A stretch of 59,582 nucleotides of DNA from Chara braunii (taxonomy: Eukaryota; Streptophyta; Charophyceae; Charales; Characeae). The notes under the pieces were generated by a model. That model was not told the DNA's origin and did not search any database. It saw only the letters and a program-made list of their open reading frames with translations. Shown here piece after piece: positions 1 to 10,489 of the stretch (positions are counted from its first letter, which is position 1; every line of letters starts with the position of its first letter). The DNA lies in assembly GCA_003427395.1 (NCBI GenBank), contig BFEA01000982.1, positions 193,183 to 252,764 on the forward strand. The letters are read 5' to 3'. The translations under genes were made by a program, and so were the position numbers.

Positions 1-94
1 GCCTTCACTTAGGGCGGGCACGAGGCTTGCTGGGGCCTTAGCCCAGAACATGTACATCATGGCAAGGCCCCTTCTTGAGGGCTCAATCCTCACA
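1..94 (-). repeat. LTR fragment of an element off the left edge (E0)
   Basis: The sequence matches the terminal part of the E1 LTR at 1363-1458: the CTTCACTTAGGGCGG motif, GGCTTGCTGGGGCC, CTTAGCCCAGAAC, and a final TCCTCACA. No polypurine-type sequence follows position 94, unlike the internal 3' LTRs in this window. The piece is therefore most likely the outer edge of a 5' LTR whose element extends leftwards. A solo LTR is possible. Confidence 0.7.
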
Positions 95-415
95 TAGGTT
101 TCATAAGGACAAATAAGCTCAAATTACTTAAACGCAAATCAACTTTGGATACTTCCATTACTCCACGAGACGTTGTGAAATAGATTCATCTATCTAGATT
201 CTCTAAGTTTATATTATATTATCTAAGTTTGATTTTTATTTATTTATATCTGATTGTATGATATTTATTTGATCATTTTATTATATTCCTTATAAGAATA
301 CAATATTTTATCGTATTCTTATAATGAATATACAATTAAACTACTCAATTGAAATGTGCAAGGAATATGAGTGTGAGCGATATACATAAAACCAAGTTGT
401 GAAATCACACAGCTG
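95..415. other. AT-rich spacer with a 12-bp perfect hairpin
   Basis: About 320 bp of AT-rich DNA between two LTR boundaries, without a credible gene. It contains a perfect inverted repeat with arms TTATAAGAATAC (290-301) and GTATTCTTATAA (313-324) and an 11-nt loop. This is probably host DNA between two neighbouring insertions. Confidence 0.5.
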
Positions 416-1458
416 TGCAAGTAGTAGCATCCCAAGGAGAGAGTACAAATGCACCGAGAAAACCATCCATAAAGAGCAATACAATTGAGTATTGAGCCAA
501 TGTCCAAGCCTGTAGGCGACACCAACACAGTATCCAGAGTCGCTCTCTGTGTCTGGCGCACAGCGCCCAGCCTACTCTACCACACTATCCAACTCTACAG
601 CTGGTTCACACAACAGAATCACTTCGGCTCACGAAGACCAATGTACATGACTGTCAACACCATCGGCGACCTCTCTTCATGCACCAGGTACGTAACTCGT
701 CACCCTGAATCGGACCTTGATTATCCCACACGGCGCCTCACTCCCTGAAGACCACCCGATCATCCGCTGTACCCCCTGGCGCCTAGCAGCCCGGCTATGG
801 CTGCCTGCGCCCCGCTGCCCTGCAGCGCCCCACTCACCACCTAGCGCTCCGTCAGCGCCCCTAGCATTAGCGCAGCATCAAGCAGAAGCGCAGCAGCACT
901 TCCGCATTGCCAGCGCTGGCCAGCCTCCCTAGCCTCTGCTGCCTCACTTCCTTTGTGGAAGTGTCATCCTGCTTGAAGCTGCGTGTGGCTTGGCTGGAAG
1001 TTTCCAGTAGCTTCCGGTTGGGCCTCAGACCCTGTGCCCAGGCCCGAGACTTACAGTTGAGGGCCTGGGCCCTTTTCAGTTGGGCACGACCTGAGTCTTC
1101 CACACTTGGGCTGTTTGCGGCATCTGTGCAGGGTCCCCGGGCAGGTGCATTCGCACTACTGCTTTTGCAAAGGCCGAAGGCCTGCTTCCCAATGTATCGG
1201 CCCTGCTTTGTGTNNGTGTGCCCAGGNGCAACTGTCAANGCCTGGGCCAACTGTATGTCGCAGCATTGTGAGGCTCACGCGTCTTCCCAACCAACTGGCG
1301 TGCTACGAGAGCCTGAATACCCCATATGGAAATGTCGAATTCTGCCTTTGACGAATATTCAGGCCCGCCTTCACTTAGGGCGGACACTTGGCTTGCTGGG
1401 GCCTTAGCCCAGAACAATGTGATGTCTGATAGGGCCACTTGACGGCTGGTTCCTCACA
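416..1458 (-). repeat. E1 3' LTR
   Basis: On the plus strand it starts TGCAAG and ends TCCTCACA, the same termini as the E3 and E4 LTRs, and its 1043-bp length agrees with theirs (995-1096 bp). The pyrimidine run at 1459-1472 is the complement of a polypurine tract and marks the inner edge. It has the conserved hairpin at 1363-1384 and a palindrome at 945-963 with arms CACTTCC and GGAAGTG. The right edge is certain. The left edge is inferred from the terminal TG and the length. Four N bases lie at 1214-1238. Confidence 0.65.
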
Positions 1459-1496
1459 TTCCATCCCCCTTAGTTTCGAAAGTCCGCTGAGATGCT

Positions 1497-2321
1497 TCAT
1501 GCTGGTGCCTTCCCTTTTAACCTCTTCTCATAATCTGCCATGATCTGATGAGCTGTCTTGACAAGTTCCTCCCTTGGGATCCATCGATGAGCTGTCTTGG
1601 GATCTTCCTTCGGATCTATATGATGCCTGAAATGTACTCTGTATTCCCTCGCAGGTTTGGGAGGTCTTCCCCTGCCATGTGGCTTAGGAACAGGCGTATC
1701 TCTGTGATCCAAAATGTCGTCGACGTCCACGTGGCCGTCCATGGTTGGGGGCAGCATAGATCTCCGTGATGTGAACTGTGCTGTCTCAGCGAAAGGTGCA
1801 AGCTTGGAGGCATGAAAAACAGGGTAAGTGCGCAAGTGACCAAGGATACGAATGACGTACAAGGGACCATCCAAATCATTCCCCACAATGTCCAAGACTT
1901 CCCAGGGACCGAAATACTGAGGCATTAGTTTTCTAGAGATGCCAAACTCCTGTCCCAGTTCACTAGCCTTGACCCAACCACATTCCCCTACCTCAAATGT
2001 GGACTGTCGGCGATGCTTGTTCTCAGAAGCAATCATGGCTTCTTGAGATTTCTTGACATGTTCGAAAGTCTGCTGCAACAGTTTCTCATACTGGACACCA
2101 AATTCAATGGTTCCAGGAGTTGCAGCAGTTCGGTTTTCAGGCAGGAGGAAGTCTAGAGCAGATCTAGGGCTCCACCCAAGATGCAGTCGATTAGGACTGA
2201 CGCCGGTGGTGTTGTGTACAGCATTGTTGTATAGGCTGGCGATGAGAGGTAATTTCTCATCCCAGTCATCCTGGCTGGGCTTGATGTAATGCCTCAGCAG
2301 ATGCTGCACCACTCGGTTCAT
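1497..2321 (-). pseudogene. E1 integrase C-terminal region with chromodomain-like tail
   Basis: An open stretch of 274 codons. It begins just after the end of the integrase core (HYIKPSQDDW at residues 11-20), continues through the DNA-binding C-terminal part (MPQYFGPWEVLD at 133-144, VFHASKLAPF at 168-177), and ends in a chromodomain-like segment (about 198-265) with DDILDHR, EYRVHFRHHIDP and HRWIPREEL. Chromodomains in chromoviruses direct integration to marked chromatin. That role is inferred here from resemblance. A TAG stop at 2322-2324 cuts it from the catalytic core, so it is not a functional start. Confidence 0.8.
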
Positions 2322-3585
2322 CTATTCAGCCTGCCCATTTGCTTCGGGATGATTCCAAGAAGTCATTTGAAGCTGGCTGCGCATCTGTTCGGCGGCCTTC
2401 TTCCACATCTCGCTTGTGAATCTCACATCTCTGTCACTAACGATTGTCTTTTTCAGTCCTGGCAGTCTCTGGCATGGCAATTAGTCTAGCATACTTGGTA
2501 AACCTGTCCACTATGACGAAAATGTGCCTCTTGCCATTCTTGCTGGTCAGTAGAGTATCCATGAAGTCCATGGAGATACTCTGACCTGGGCCAGCAGGAA
2601 TGGGTAAAGGCTCGAGTAACCCAAGCGGAGCTTGAGTTCGCAGCTTGTCCCGCTGACAGACCTGACAGGTCTCCACGTACTTCTTCACATCGTCAAGCGT
2701 GTTAGGCCAGCAGAATCGTTGTACTAGATTAGCACTAGTCTTCTTATAACCGAAATGTCGTGTTGTGTCGTGGCACTCACCTGAAAACAAACTACGCAAA
2801 TCTTCCCTAGATGGAACAACTAATCTCTTAAATCCTGCCTTCTCAAGAAAGAGCAACCCATCCACCATCACAAACTTATCAGTAGTGGCCTTATCTTTAG
2901 CCTGAAGTTTGTTGATGATGTCCATCATGATGGAATCTTCCTTGTAGGCTTCCTCCAAAGATCGAGTTACATCTTCAGATAGACCAAACTCATAAATCAG
3001 CGCACCTAGGTAATTTGCCCTCCTAGACAACCCGTTTGCAACCTTGTTGTACTCTCCCTTCAAATAGTCTAGTTTGAAATCATATTGATCTATGACTTCA
3101 ATCCAGCGATTGAGTGCATCGGAGAGAACTGGTCGAGTCTTAATCCACTTGAGTGTGTGATGGTCAGTTCTGAAGTAGAAGAACCTTCCTAACAGGTAGT
3201 GCATCCAGTGGACAAGTGCCTTGTAAAGAGCGTAGAGTTCCCTCTCGTAGGTGGACTTTGCCAACTTCTTTGAAGGCATCTTTTTGCTCATGTACTCGAT
3301 CGGTCTCAACTTCTTCCTTTCCTGCTGAGCCAACACTGCGCCAATCCCATATGGACTTGCATCAGTGGTTACCACGAATGGCCTTTGTGGGTCGGGTACC
3401 ATGAAAACCTCATGATGCGTGAGAGCATGCTTCAAACGCTTGAAAGCTGCCTCACACTCGTCGGTCCAGTCCCATGGTGTGTCGAGTCGAGTTAGATCAG
3501 TCAAGGGAGATGTGATCGTGCTATATTTCTTTACGAAATTGCGGTAATAACCACACATTCCCAAGAATGATCTGACCTCAGTCAC
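2322..3585 (-). pseudogene. E1 RT connection, RNase H and integrase N-terminal half
   Basis: An open frame (2437-3585) covers the RT thumb/connection (TEVRSFLGMCGYYRNF), RNase H with catalytic residues D75 (TTDAS), E116 and D141, and the integrase HHCC finger (H272, H277, C307, C310). It then runs to the first integrase Asp at D340 (SMDFMDTL). The fourth RNase H position reads VANGLSRR where sister copies have ADALSRR, so Asp is Asn there. After MPETART the frame is lost. Compared with E3, about 20 codons before VSDRDVRF are deleted. The second Asp and the Glu (HPEANGQAE) are still readable at 2325-2437. Confidence 0.85.
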
Positions 3586-3594
3586 TGACTTGGG

Positions 3595-4418
3595 TCATGG
3601 CCAGTCACGTATGCTAGCCACCTTAGCATCTTCGGGCCTAATCCCATCCGCAGATACGTCATGACCCAAGTACAAGATTCGAGTGCGACCAAACTCGCAT
3701 TTCTCTGTGTTTATCTTATACTTCTGTTGTCGAAGGAGTGTAAGCACCTTGTCTACATGCTGAGCATGCTCCTCGACAGATCTACTGAAGAGAAGTATGT
3801 CGTCGAGGTACACGACAACAAACTTGTCCAAGTAGTCATGGAAGATCCTATTCATGGCGTGCTGGAATGTACCCGGCGCATTGCAAAGGCCAAAGGGCAT
3901 CACCACAAACTCGTACAAACCGTACCTGGTCTGAAATGCGGTTTTGAGTTGGTCCTCTGGTCTAATGGCAATCTGATGGTAGCCGGATTTTAAGTCTTTG
4001 TGTAGTACTTACATCCCTGCACCCTATCCAATGGGTCGTCGATGCGTGGTAGAGGCTCTGCATTCTTAACGGTGATGGCATTGAGGCCTCTATAATCAAT
4101 GCACATCCTTAGTGTTCCCCCTTTCTTTGGAACAAACAATACTGGTGAGCCAAAGGGGGAAGTGCTAAGCCGAATCCAACCCTTCTCTGTGAGCTCTTTC
4201 AGTTGCCGCCGAAGTTCGTCCAACTCGGCTGGAGCCATCCTATAGATTCTACCCTTAGGTGTTTTACTACCTGGGATTATCTCTATGGCATGGACAATCT
4301 CCCTGTCTACGACTCCTGTAGGCTCCTCGAACAGATCAGGGTACTTGGCGACGATGGTCTCTATCTCTGGGGGTGTTTTAACGACCCCCCCTTTCGCAGA
4401 GACATAGACTAAATACAT
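3595..4418 (-). pseudogene. E1 reverse transcriptase, frameshifted
   Basis: The N-terminal part (3990-4418) carries [35 protein letters not shown] and AEPLPRIDD, the fingers and first palm motif. The C-terminal part (3595-3918) carries [16 protein letters not shown] and the catalytic VVYLDDILLFSRS. Between them a small deletion turns the expected [12 protein letters not shown] region into a stop near 3993, and KSGYHQIAIRPED continues in another frame. The catalytic Asp residues survive, but the protein cannot be made as one chain. A further break near 3590 separates it from RNase H. Confidence 0.85.
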
Positions 4419-5093
4419 CCCTTCCTCTTTGTTCTATTATAATAATTATAAAAGGCAGATGCGCATAAGCACCCATAGGAGTCTACTAACCTACTAGCTT
4501 TGTACTTGGCCAATCTCACGGTTCTCCCACTAGGCAACTCGTGCTTCAACACCTTCTTGTCCCAGTCAAACTGGGGCTCGGCAACCTCGAGGTAGTACAT
4601 GCCCAATAACATGTCAAAGGGCAACTCGTCGCTCACCAGGAATGATATCTTATGGTTTATCTCTCCTCCTGGNTAGGAGAAGGTGCAGACTACATCTTTA
4701 ACGTAGTCCTCCACCATCATGCNCTCTTTGTTGGCCAAAGTAGATGCTACTGGTCTACTAAGGCGCTGCACCCGGTCCTTTAGGCACAGTCTGTCAACGC
4801 AGTCGCGACTTATGAAGTTTCGCGTGGAGCCAACGTCTACGAAGGCGCCGCACTTCAACTTCCACAACGAAGTGGTCCCCTCTAGGACCTGTACTCAGGG
4901 CCACTCAGGACTCATGGGGGTCCCTTGCCGACCACTCACCTTGAAGGTCCTCTAAGGCCTCAGATACATCCAACGTACAGAGTATAGTTGGGTCCGGATG
5001 CGTCTGCGGAGTGACTAAGGAGTCAATAGCTTTGGCCATCTCTTGAAACGGGGAGGGTACATCACCCGCTTCAACGAGAGTAGAAGCAGCCAT
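4409..5093 (-). pseudogene. E1 aspartic protease and gag-pol linker
   Basis: The frame 4409-4867 contains GAFVDVGSTRNFIS, the retropepsin active-site loop with the Asp present but Val where Ser or Thr is normal, and the flap-side motif DMLLGMYYLEVAEPQFDW. Two N bases fall in this frame (4672, 4722). The upstream segment 4905-5093 corresponds to the linker seen in E2 (LDVSEALEDLQGEWSARDP against RDVSEALEELETEWSRKDP). The two parts are out of frame. Retropepsin would cut the Gag-Pol chain if the element were intact. Confidence 0.75.
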
Positions 5094-5107
5094 AACTTCT
5101 ACTGGCC

Positions 5108-6375
5108 CTAAGTGTTTCCCGAGCTGGAGCTCGTAGAGGCCCCAGATTGAGAAGAAGGAAACCCACCCTTAGGAAGGATCATTTGCGAGACCTTCGGGTT
5201 CTTGCATTTGAACTGTGTGCGACCATACTCACCGCAGTTAATGCAAGCACCACGAGACCAAAGATCCCGCCACACTTCTTGATCCAGACCTGCTCTAACC
5301 CAAGCAGCTCTTTTGTTTGGGTTAGCGGTCTGCCCCTCACTCCTCTGTTGACCGCCCTTGCCGCGGCCAGCTGCCTTAGTCTTGACTACGGCGGCGAGGT
5401 TGCTACCCTCAGCACTCTCCTCGCCGTCAAACTCTGAACCCTCCACAAGATCGGAAAAATCATCGATCTCGGTTTGATTCCCATCGGAATCAACCATCAT
5501 CAATCGACTACCCTACTTCTTCCACTCTTGTGGAGTCATCTTCTTTCTCCCATCAGTAGAAGGGGTTTAAGCTCCACCAGCGTAGCCTCTAAGTCTAGGG
5601 CCTTCTTGCTGAATGACTCAAAAGTGTGATACTCTCTGCGAGCCTCGCTGGCTAATAAATTCCTAATGTCTGTGGGAAGACATCTCAGGAACATGGTCAG
5701 CAAGACCTNTGGATTGTACTCCACTCCCGGGACGACGATCAGGCGCTCTATGGCTGTGGTGAGTTCCCGCACAGACTTGTACTTTCTAGTATCAAGTTTC
5801 AAGAGCCCATTAGTGGCAATCTGTGTCTGTTGAGGGTTGTGCCAACGAGCCTCCACTAAGTCCATAAAGCTTTCTAATGTGTGGGTCTGCACCCAATCAT
5901 GCATGTTCCTGCCGAAGCCCTTTGAAGCTACCAATCCGTTTAGCCAACGGGTTGTTGAACCCTCTAAGTAGGATGCAGCAGTAATCACCTGCTCTTCTAC
6001 CAATGTCCTCTTTGCCCTTACCCACACTGGCACCGTTCTCAACCATGTGTCAAGAGCCTCATCCTTCTTATCTCCTAAGAAGGTTGCAGGTGGGTTCAGT
6101 GGGGTCTTGGGGTACCAAGGATATTGCTGTCCCTATTGTGAGACAGGTGACGACTGTGGTGTAGCAACAGTCGCTGGACCAGAAGATGAAGAAGCAACAG
6201 TCTGAGATAGAGCTACTATTGATGATACACTTGGTGGTGGTCCTGATTGAGCTGCATAGAGGCCTGTCATCGTTGAGAGTGGCAGCGATGGTAAAGCTGT
6301 TGGCCGGATCCCTGGCTTATGCAGCGCTTGCAGAATCTGGTCTAGAGTATCCTGCATTGCGTCCATTTTGTTCCT
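5108..6375 (-). pseudogene. E1 gag (capsid and zinc knuckle), broken and 5'-truncated
   Basis: The capsid-like frame 5536-6042 has the retrotransposon gag signature: VITAASYLEGSTTRWLNGL, ESFMDLVEARWHNPQQ, LRCLPTDIRNLL and FSKKALDLEA. The nucleocapsid frame 5108-5503 has an acidic stretch and a knuckle CINCGEYGRTQFKC in which the zinc-binding His is replaced by Arg. The N-terminal part (6133 to about 6375) contains MDAMQDTLDQILQALHKPG, related to the E2 segment around LVAAQKRILAALQAP. Homology ends near 6375, where RNase H of another family takes over. Confidence 0.75.
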
Positions 6376-7008
6376 GTTACCCATCGAAATTGACTTTGGC
6401 CGAGAAGAAAATGCCGCCACCGCTTAAGCACATGTACGAAGGCTAATAACTCCTTCCGTGCGTCGTCAATCGAATGCACGGAGGACACTTTCTTACTTAA
6501 ACATTCGACCGAGAGTTAATCTATGCCATCGTGCTACTCGAGGACGACACCAACGCCATAGCCGAACGGTTCGGTAGTGAAGTGTGATGGCAAAAGCGGG
6601 TCCTAGATGCGTAAAACCTCCACGGATAGCAAGGCAGCTTTGAGGGCTAAAAAGGAAGGCCGCGCATCACCACCGAAGTCTAATGGCCACTCCTCGCATT
6701 GAAGCGTTGGTCAAATGGATTGTGGTCTTCGAATAGCCTTTGATAAAGCGTTGATAGTGGCCGGCTAGGCCAAGAAACGAACGAACATTCGTCACGTTCT
6801 TCGGCTTCGGCCACTCTTGGACGGCTTGAGTTTTATCCAATAACGGACTAATGCCTTCCGGTGTGACAAAATGGCCCAAATACTCCAACACTAATTCGCA
6901 CTTGTGGCAGATCGCTTTGTACTTGGAGCGATAATGCATCTCCAACACGCGTCGAAGATGCTTGAGATGGTCCTCCAAGGTCCGACTATAGATGAGAATG
7001 CCGTCCAA
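6376..7008 (-). pseudogene. Family-B RT C-terminus and RNase H, truncated
   Basis: The frame 6667-7008 starts at MDGILIYSRT just after the YxDD region and includes EYLGHFVTPEGI, WPKPKNVTNVRSFLGLAGHYQRFI and KGYSKTTIHLT. Translating on toward 6376 gives an RNase H region with stops: LLSVEVLRI, LPSHFTTEPFGYGVGVVLE, KKVSSVHSIDDARKELLAF and HVLKRWRHFLLGQSQFRWVT. The usual TDAS position reads TTEPF, so the first catalytic Asp is gone. The domain stops at the junction with E1 gag. Confidence 0.75.
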
Positions 7009-7919
7009 CTAGACCAGCGCAAATCGGTCCAACATCAAACAAAACTCGTTAGTCGTCGCCGCTTTAAAAGTCATGGGGGAATTGGTGAGGCCAAAAACCA
7101 TGACGACCCACTCAAAGTGCCCATACTGCATTTTAAACGCGGATTTGTAATGATTTTGCGGACGTATCAAAATCTCATGATAACCCGACTTCAAGTCAAT
7201 TTGGAAAAATACTTTGCGCCACTCAAATGCTCAAGAAGATTGTCAATACGAGGAAGAGGCCCCACATTCTTGACGGTTTGTGAATTGAGCTTGACATAGT
7301 CGATGCACAAGCGAAGATCCTTGTTCTTCTTCCGTACGAAGAGAACTAGCATACCATATGGTGCGCTACTACGACGGATCCAATCCTTTTCCAACAAGTC
7401 ATCAAGTTGCAACCAGAGAACCACGAGCTCCTCCTCACTCATGTGATAGATGCATCCTTTCGACGACATGACGCGGGCGTCAAGAATGATCTCATGGGAG
7501 ATCGGCCGATCCGTCACCACACCAGTAGGAAACTGGAAGATGGCGGCGACTTTGTCGAGCAACCGCACCACGCGGGTGTGCAAAAACAAGCCCGTAGGTG
7601 AAGCGTCAATTGTTGTCACGGTCCTAAGAAAACATAGGCTAATTTCATCAGTCCGCTTGTAAGCGCAAGTGGACCGAAAAGACTTGGTTGTCACAACTTG
7701 GCACCGGACCTTAGTGCCAAAGGCGTTGCGAACGGTAAGCGTCCGCAGATGGAAGTTGACCAAGTGGTCCGCACTTGCGAGCCAAGGCATCCCCAAAATA
7801 ATGTCGAAGTCTGTGTGCAAGACGTCAAACGTGACCGCCTCGCATGCACGAGGTGCGAAATAGACCGGCACGACTTCTAATGTAGCGATCAGGAAGTTGT
7901 TGCGCCCGACCGTCCGCAC
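7009..7919 (-). pseudogene. Family-B protease C-terminus and RT N-terminal half
   Basis: The frame 7191-7919 begins inside a retropepsin domain (VVPVYFAPRACEAVTFDV, then FDIILGMPWLASADHLVNF), without the active-site Asp loop. It continues into RT: PISHEIILDARVMSSKGCIY, DLLEKDWIRRSSAPYG, KNKDLRLCIDYVKLN and VGPLPRIDNLLEHL. The frame 7009-7194 continues with KSGYHEILIRPQNHYKS and FEWVVMVFGLTNSPMTF. The frame is broken between these parts. Confidence 0.75.
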
Positions 7920-7928
7920 TCGCTTGCG

Positions 7929-8408
7929 CCTCGCCTCTCAGCGCCAGCAGCAGCCCACGAGCGTCCACTCCGACAGCGCTGCCGCTAGCATGCGAGTGCC
8001 TGAATGAAGCTCCGGGCAACGAGCTCTTTCCTATATGGAAAGAGTCTTACCTGCCTTCGCAGCCTGACTGGTCTGGGCCTAGGCCCAAAAGCTTCCGGTA
8101 GGCCCCAGGATGTTGGGCCTCGGGTGCAGCTACTGGGCCTCATTCAGATGGGCCTCCCAACTGTCTGTGTATGAGGCTGCGAATCCCGCCCAGGGCCTGC
8201 ACTTTTGGATAAGCCTAGAAGGTCGTGGAATTTCCTTGCTGCTCGGCCTGTGCTTCCTCAACCAACTGGCGCGACGAAACTGCCTGGACCCCAAATACTA
8301 ATTTGACATCTTAGGGCCTCTCGCGATTTGTTAGGCCCGCCTTCACTTAGGGCGGGCACATTTGCAGCAGGGGACCCTTAGGCCTGCCGAGGACCCAGAT
8401 CCTCGCAT
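7929..8408 (-). repeat. E2 3' LTR, truncated
   Basis: From CCTCGCCTCTCAGCG at 7929 the sequence follows the E2 5' LTR copy beginning at 15801. It ends TCCTCGCA at 8408. The inner pyrimidine run 8409-8425 is the complement of the polypurine tract. It contains the palindrome at 8024-8044 (arms CTCTTTCC and GGAAAGAG around TATAT) and the 23-nt GCCCGCC hairpin at 8335-8357. Confidence 0.85.
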
Positions 8409-8443
8409 TCCCTCCTTTTCTTCGATAGTCCTCTGAGAAGTCC

Positions 8444-9637
8444 TTATGTAACAGGCTGCTTCCCTTTCAGCTTTCTCTCGTAACTTGATATAATTTGGGA
8501 AGTAGTCTTCATTAATTCCTCTCTTGTGAACCACTGGTCTTCTTGAGGATCAATGTGATGTCTAAACCGCACTCGGTATTGAATCTGTGGCTTTGGCGGT
8601 CGGCCCCTTCCTGGAGGTTTGGGCATAGGCATCAGCTTGTGCTCGATAATATCGTCAATGTCCACGTGTCCATCCATGGCTGGGGGCAGCACTAATCTCC
8701 TGAAGGGAAACTGATCTGTGGCGGCGAAAGGTTCCAACTTGGATGCATGGAAAACATGGTAAGTACGCAAGTGTGCAGGAATGCGAATCACATAGGAAAG
8801 CCCATCTGGTTGATCCCGTACAATGTCTAAGATCTCCCAGGACCCAAAGTATTGTGGCATCAGTTTGCGTGAAATCCCCAACTGCTGGCCCAGTTCAGAT
8901 GACTTCAGTTTGCGTGAAATCCCCAACTGCTGGCCCAGTTCAGATGACTTTACCCAGACTCTATCACCCACCTGAAAGTTAGAGGGCTGTCTATATTTAT
9001 TCTCAGATGCGATCATCTCATCCTGAGACTTGCTAATATGCTTGACGGCCTGCTGCAGCATCTGTTCATACTTGACGGCAAACTCTATGCTGCCAGGTGC
9101 TGCAGTAGGTTGCCTTTCTGGTAGTTGAAATTCAAGTGCAGTTCGGGGCTTCCAACCAAGGTGCAGCTGGTTGGGAGTCTTACCAGTAGTATTGTGCACA
9201 TCATTGATGTATAGGCTGGCGACGAGATGTAACTTCTGGTCCCAGTCATCCTGACTTGGCTTTATATAATGTCAAAGCAGGTGCTGTACTACCCGGTTCA
9301 TCTTTTTTGCCTGGCCGTTTGACTCAGGGTGATTCCCTGACGTCATTTACAGCTTCGTACCCATCTGCTCAGCTGTCGCCTACCACAGTTCGTTGGTAAA
9401 CCTTACATCCCTATCACTTACTATCGACGTAGGGAGTCCAAAACCCCTAACCCAGTTACCTAGAAACAATTTGATGACATAGTCAGTTTTAGCAGTTTCT
9501 GGCATAGCCATAAGTCTTGCATGCTTAGAAAAGCGGTCTACTATCACGAAGATGTGCCTTTTCCCAGACCTGCTGGTCACAAGAGTATCCATGAAGTCCA
9601 TGGACACACTCTGACCAGGACCTTCAGGAATCGGCAA
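8444..9637 (-). pseudogene. E2 integrase core, C-terminus and chromodomain-like tail
   Basis: The frame 9380-9637 holds the first half of the core (VSMDFMDTLVTSRSGKRHIF, then IVSDRDVRFTNELW, giving both Asp residues). The Glu region (SGNHPESNG type) lies at 9300-9350 among stops. The frame 8444-9199 holds the C-terminal domain and the chromodomain-like end (DIDDIIEHKLMPMPKP, then IQYRVRFRHHIDPQEDQWFT). A 45-bp perfect tandem duplication at 8861-8950 repeats 15 residues (KSSELGQQLGISRKL) in frame. It is absent from E1, E3 and E4. Confidence 0.85.
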
Positions 9638-9691
9638 GGGCTTGATAAGCCCAAGCGGAGCTTGAGTCCTAGGTTTGTCCCTTTCGCAAAC

Positions 9692-10489
9692 CTAGCAAGT
9701 TTCAACGCACTTTTTCGCATCTTGCATCATAGTGGGCCACCAAAATTTCTGCACTAAGTTAGCTGAAGTCTTTTTATAACCAAAATGGCCAGTTGCATCA
9801 TGCCACTCACCTAGAAATAAATTACGTAAAGACACTCTATTAGGCACACAGTCTTTTATTCCCTGCCTTCTCAAGAAACAGCACGTCATCTACCATCATA
9901 AATTCATCCGAAGTCACTTTGTCCTTCGCTTGGAATTTACGGATGATCTCAAACATAACTAGATCTTGCTAATAGGCTTCCACCAACGATCGAGTTAGAT
10001 CGTTAGATATGCCAAATTCAGTAACTAACGCGCTCAGATAATCTGCTCGACGAGATAGTGCATCAACCACTTTCTTGTACTCTCCCTTCATTGGAGCAAG
10101 TTGATAGTCATACATGTCTATCACTTGTATCCATCGCTCGAGTGCATCAGAGAGCACATGTTGATCCAACGCAAGGTCTCATGGTCAGATCTCACGTAGA
10201 AGAATTTGCCTAGGAGATAATGTCTCCAATGGACCAGAGCTCTATATAGGGCATAGAGCTCACGCTCATACGTTGACTTTGCTAGCTTTTGAGATGGCAT
10301 CTTCTTACTCATATACTCGATCGGTCTCAACTTTGGCCCCTCCTTTTGTGCAAGGACCTCACCTATGCCATATTGGTTGGCATCTGTGGTCACGACAAAG
10401 GGTTTATCAGGATCGGGAAATTTGATGACCTCATAGTGTGTTAAAGCATACTTCAGTTTCCTGAAGGCCGCCTCACACTCTTCAGTCAA
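9692..10489 (-). pseudogene. E2 RNase H and integrase zinc finger
   Basis: The frame 10121-10489 carries RNase H with PFVVTTDANQYGIGEVLAQ, the catalytic Glu in STYERELYALYRAL, and RSDHETLRW. The frame 9969-10169 carries YKKVVDALSRRADYLSAL, which includes the last RNase H Asp. The frame 9692-9889 carries the integrase finger (EWHDATGHFGYKKTS, then KKCVETC). Small indels separate the frames. Confidence 0.8.

Larger units (their letters stand above)
416..6375 (-). mobile_element. E1: Ty3/gypsy LTR retrotransposon, 5' LTR lost
   Basis: Read on the minus strand the order is gag, protease, RT, RNase H, integrase, chromodomain-like tail, 3' LTR, which is the Ty3/gypsy order. The CCHC knuckle, protease core, YLDD reverse transcriptase, RNase H and H2C2 integrase finger are all recognisable. 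The reading frame is broken by stops and frameshifts. The 5' end of gag stops abruptly near 6375, where a fragment of a different gypsy family begins, so no 5' LTR or primer-binding site remains. It is the same family as E2, E3 and E4 but the most diverged of them. Confidence 0.85.
6376..7928 (-). mobile_element. Family-B Ty3/gypsy fragment between E1 and E2
   Basis: The minus strand reads protease end, RT and part of RNase H of a gypsy element clearly different from E1-E4 (for example HYRSKYKAICHKCELVLEYLGH and KSGYHEILIRPQNHYKSAF). It has neither LTR. One end is fused to E1 gag near 6375 and the other to an internal point of the E2 3' LTR near 7928. It therefore fills the place where the E1 5' LTR and the first part of the E2 LTR should be. 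Several in-frame stops are present. Confidence 0.75.
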
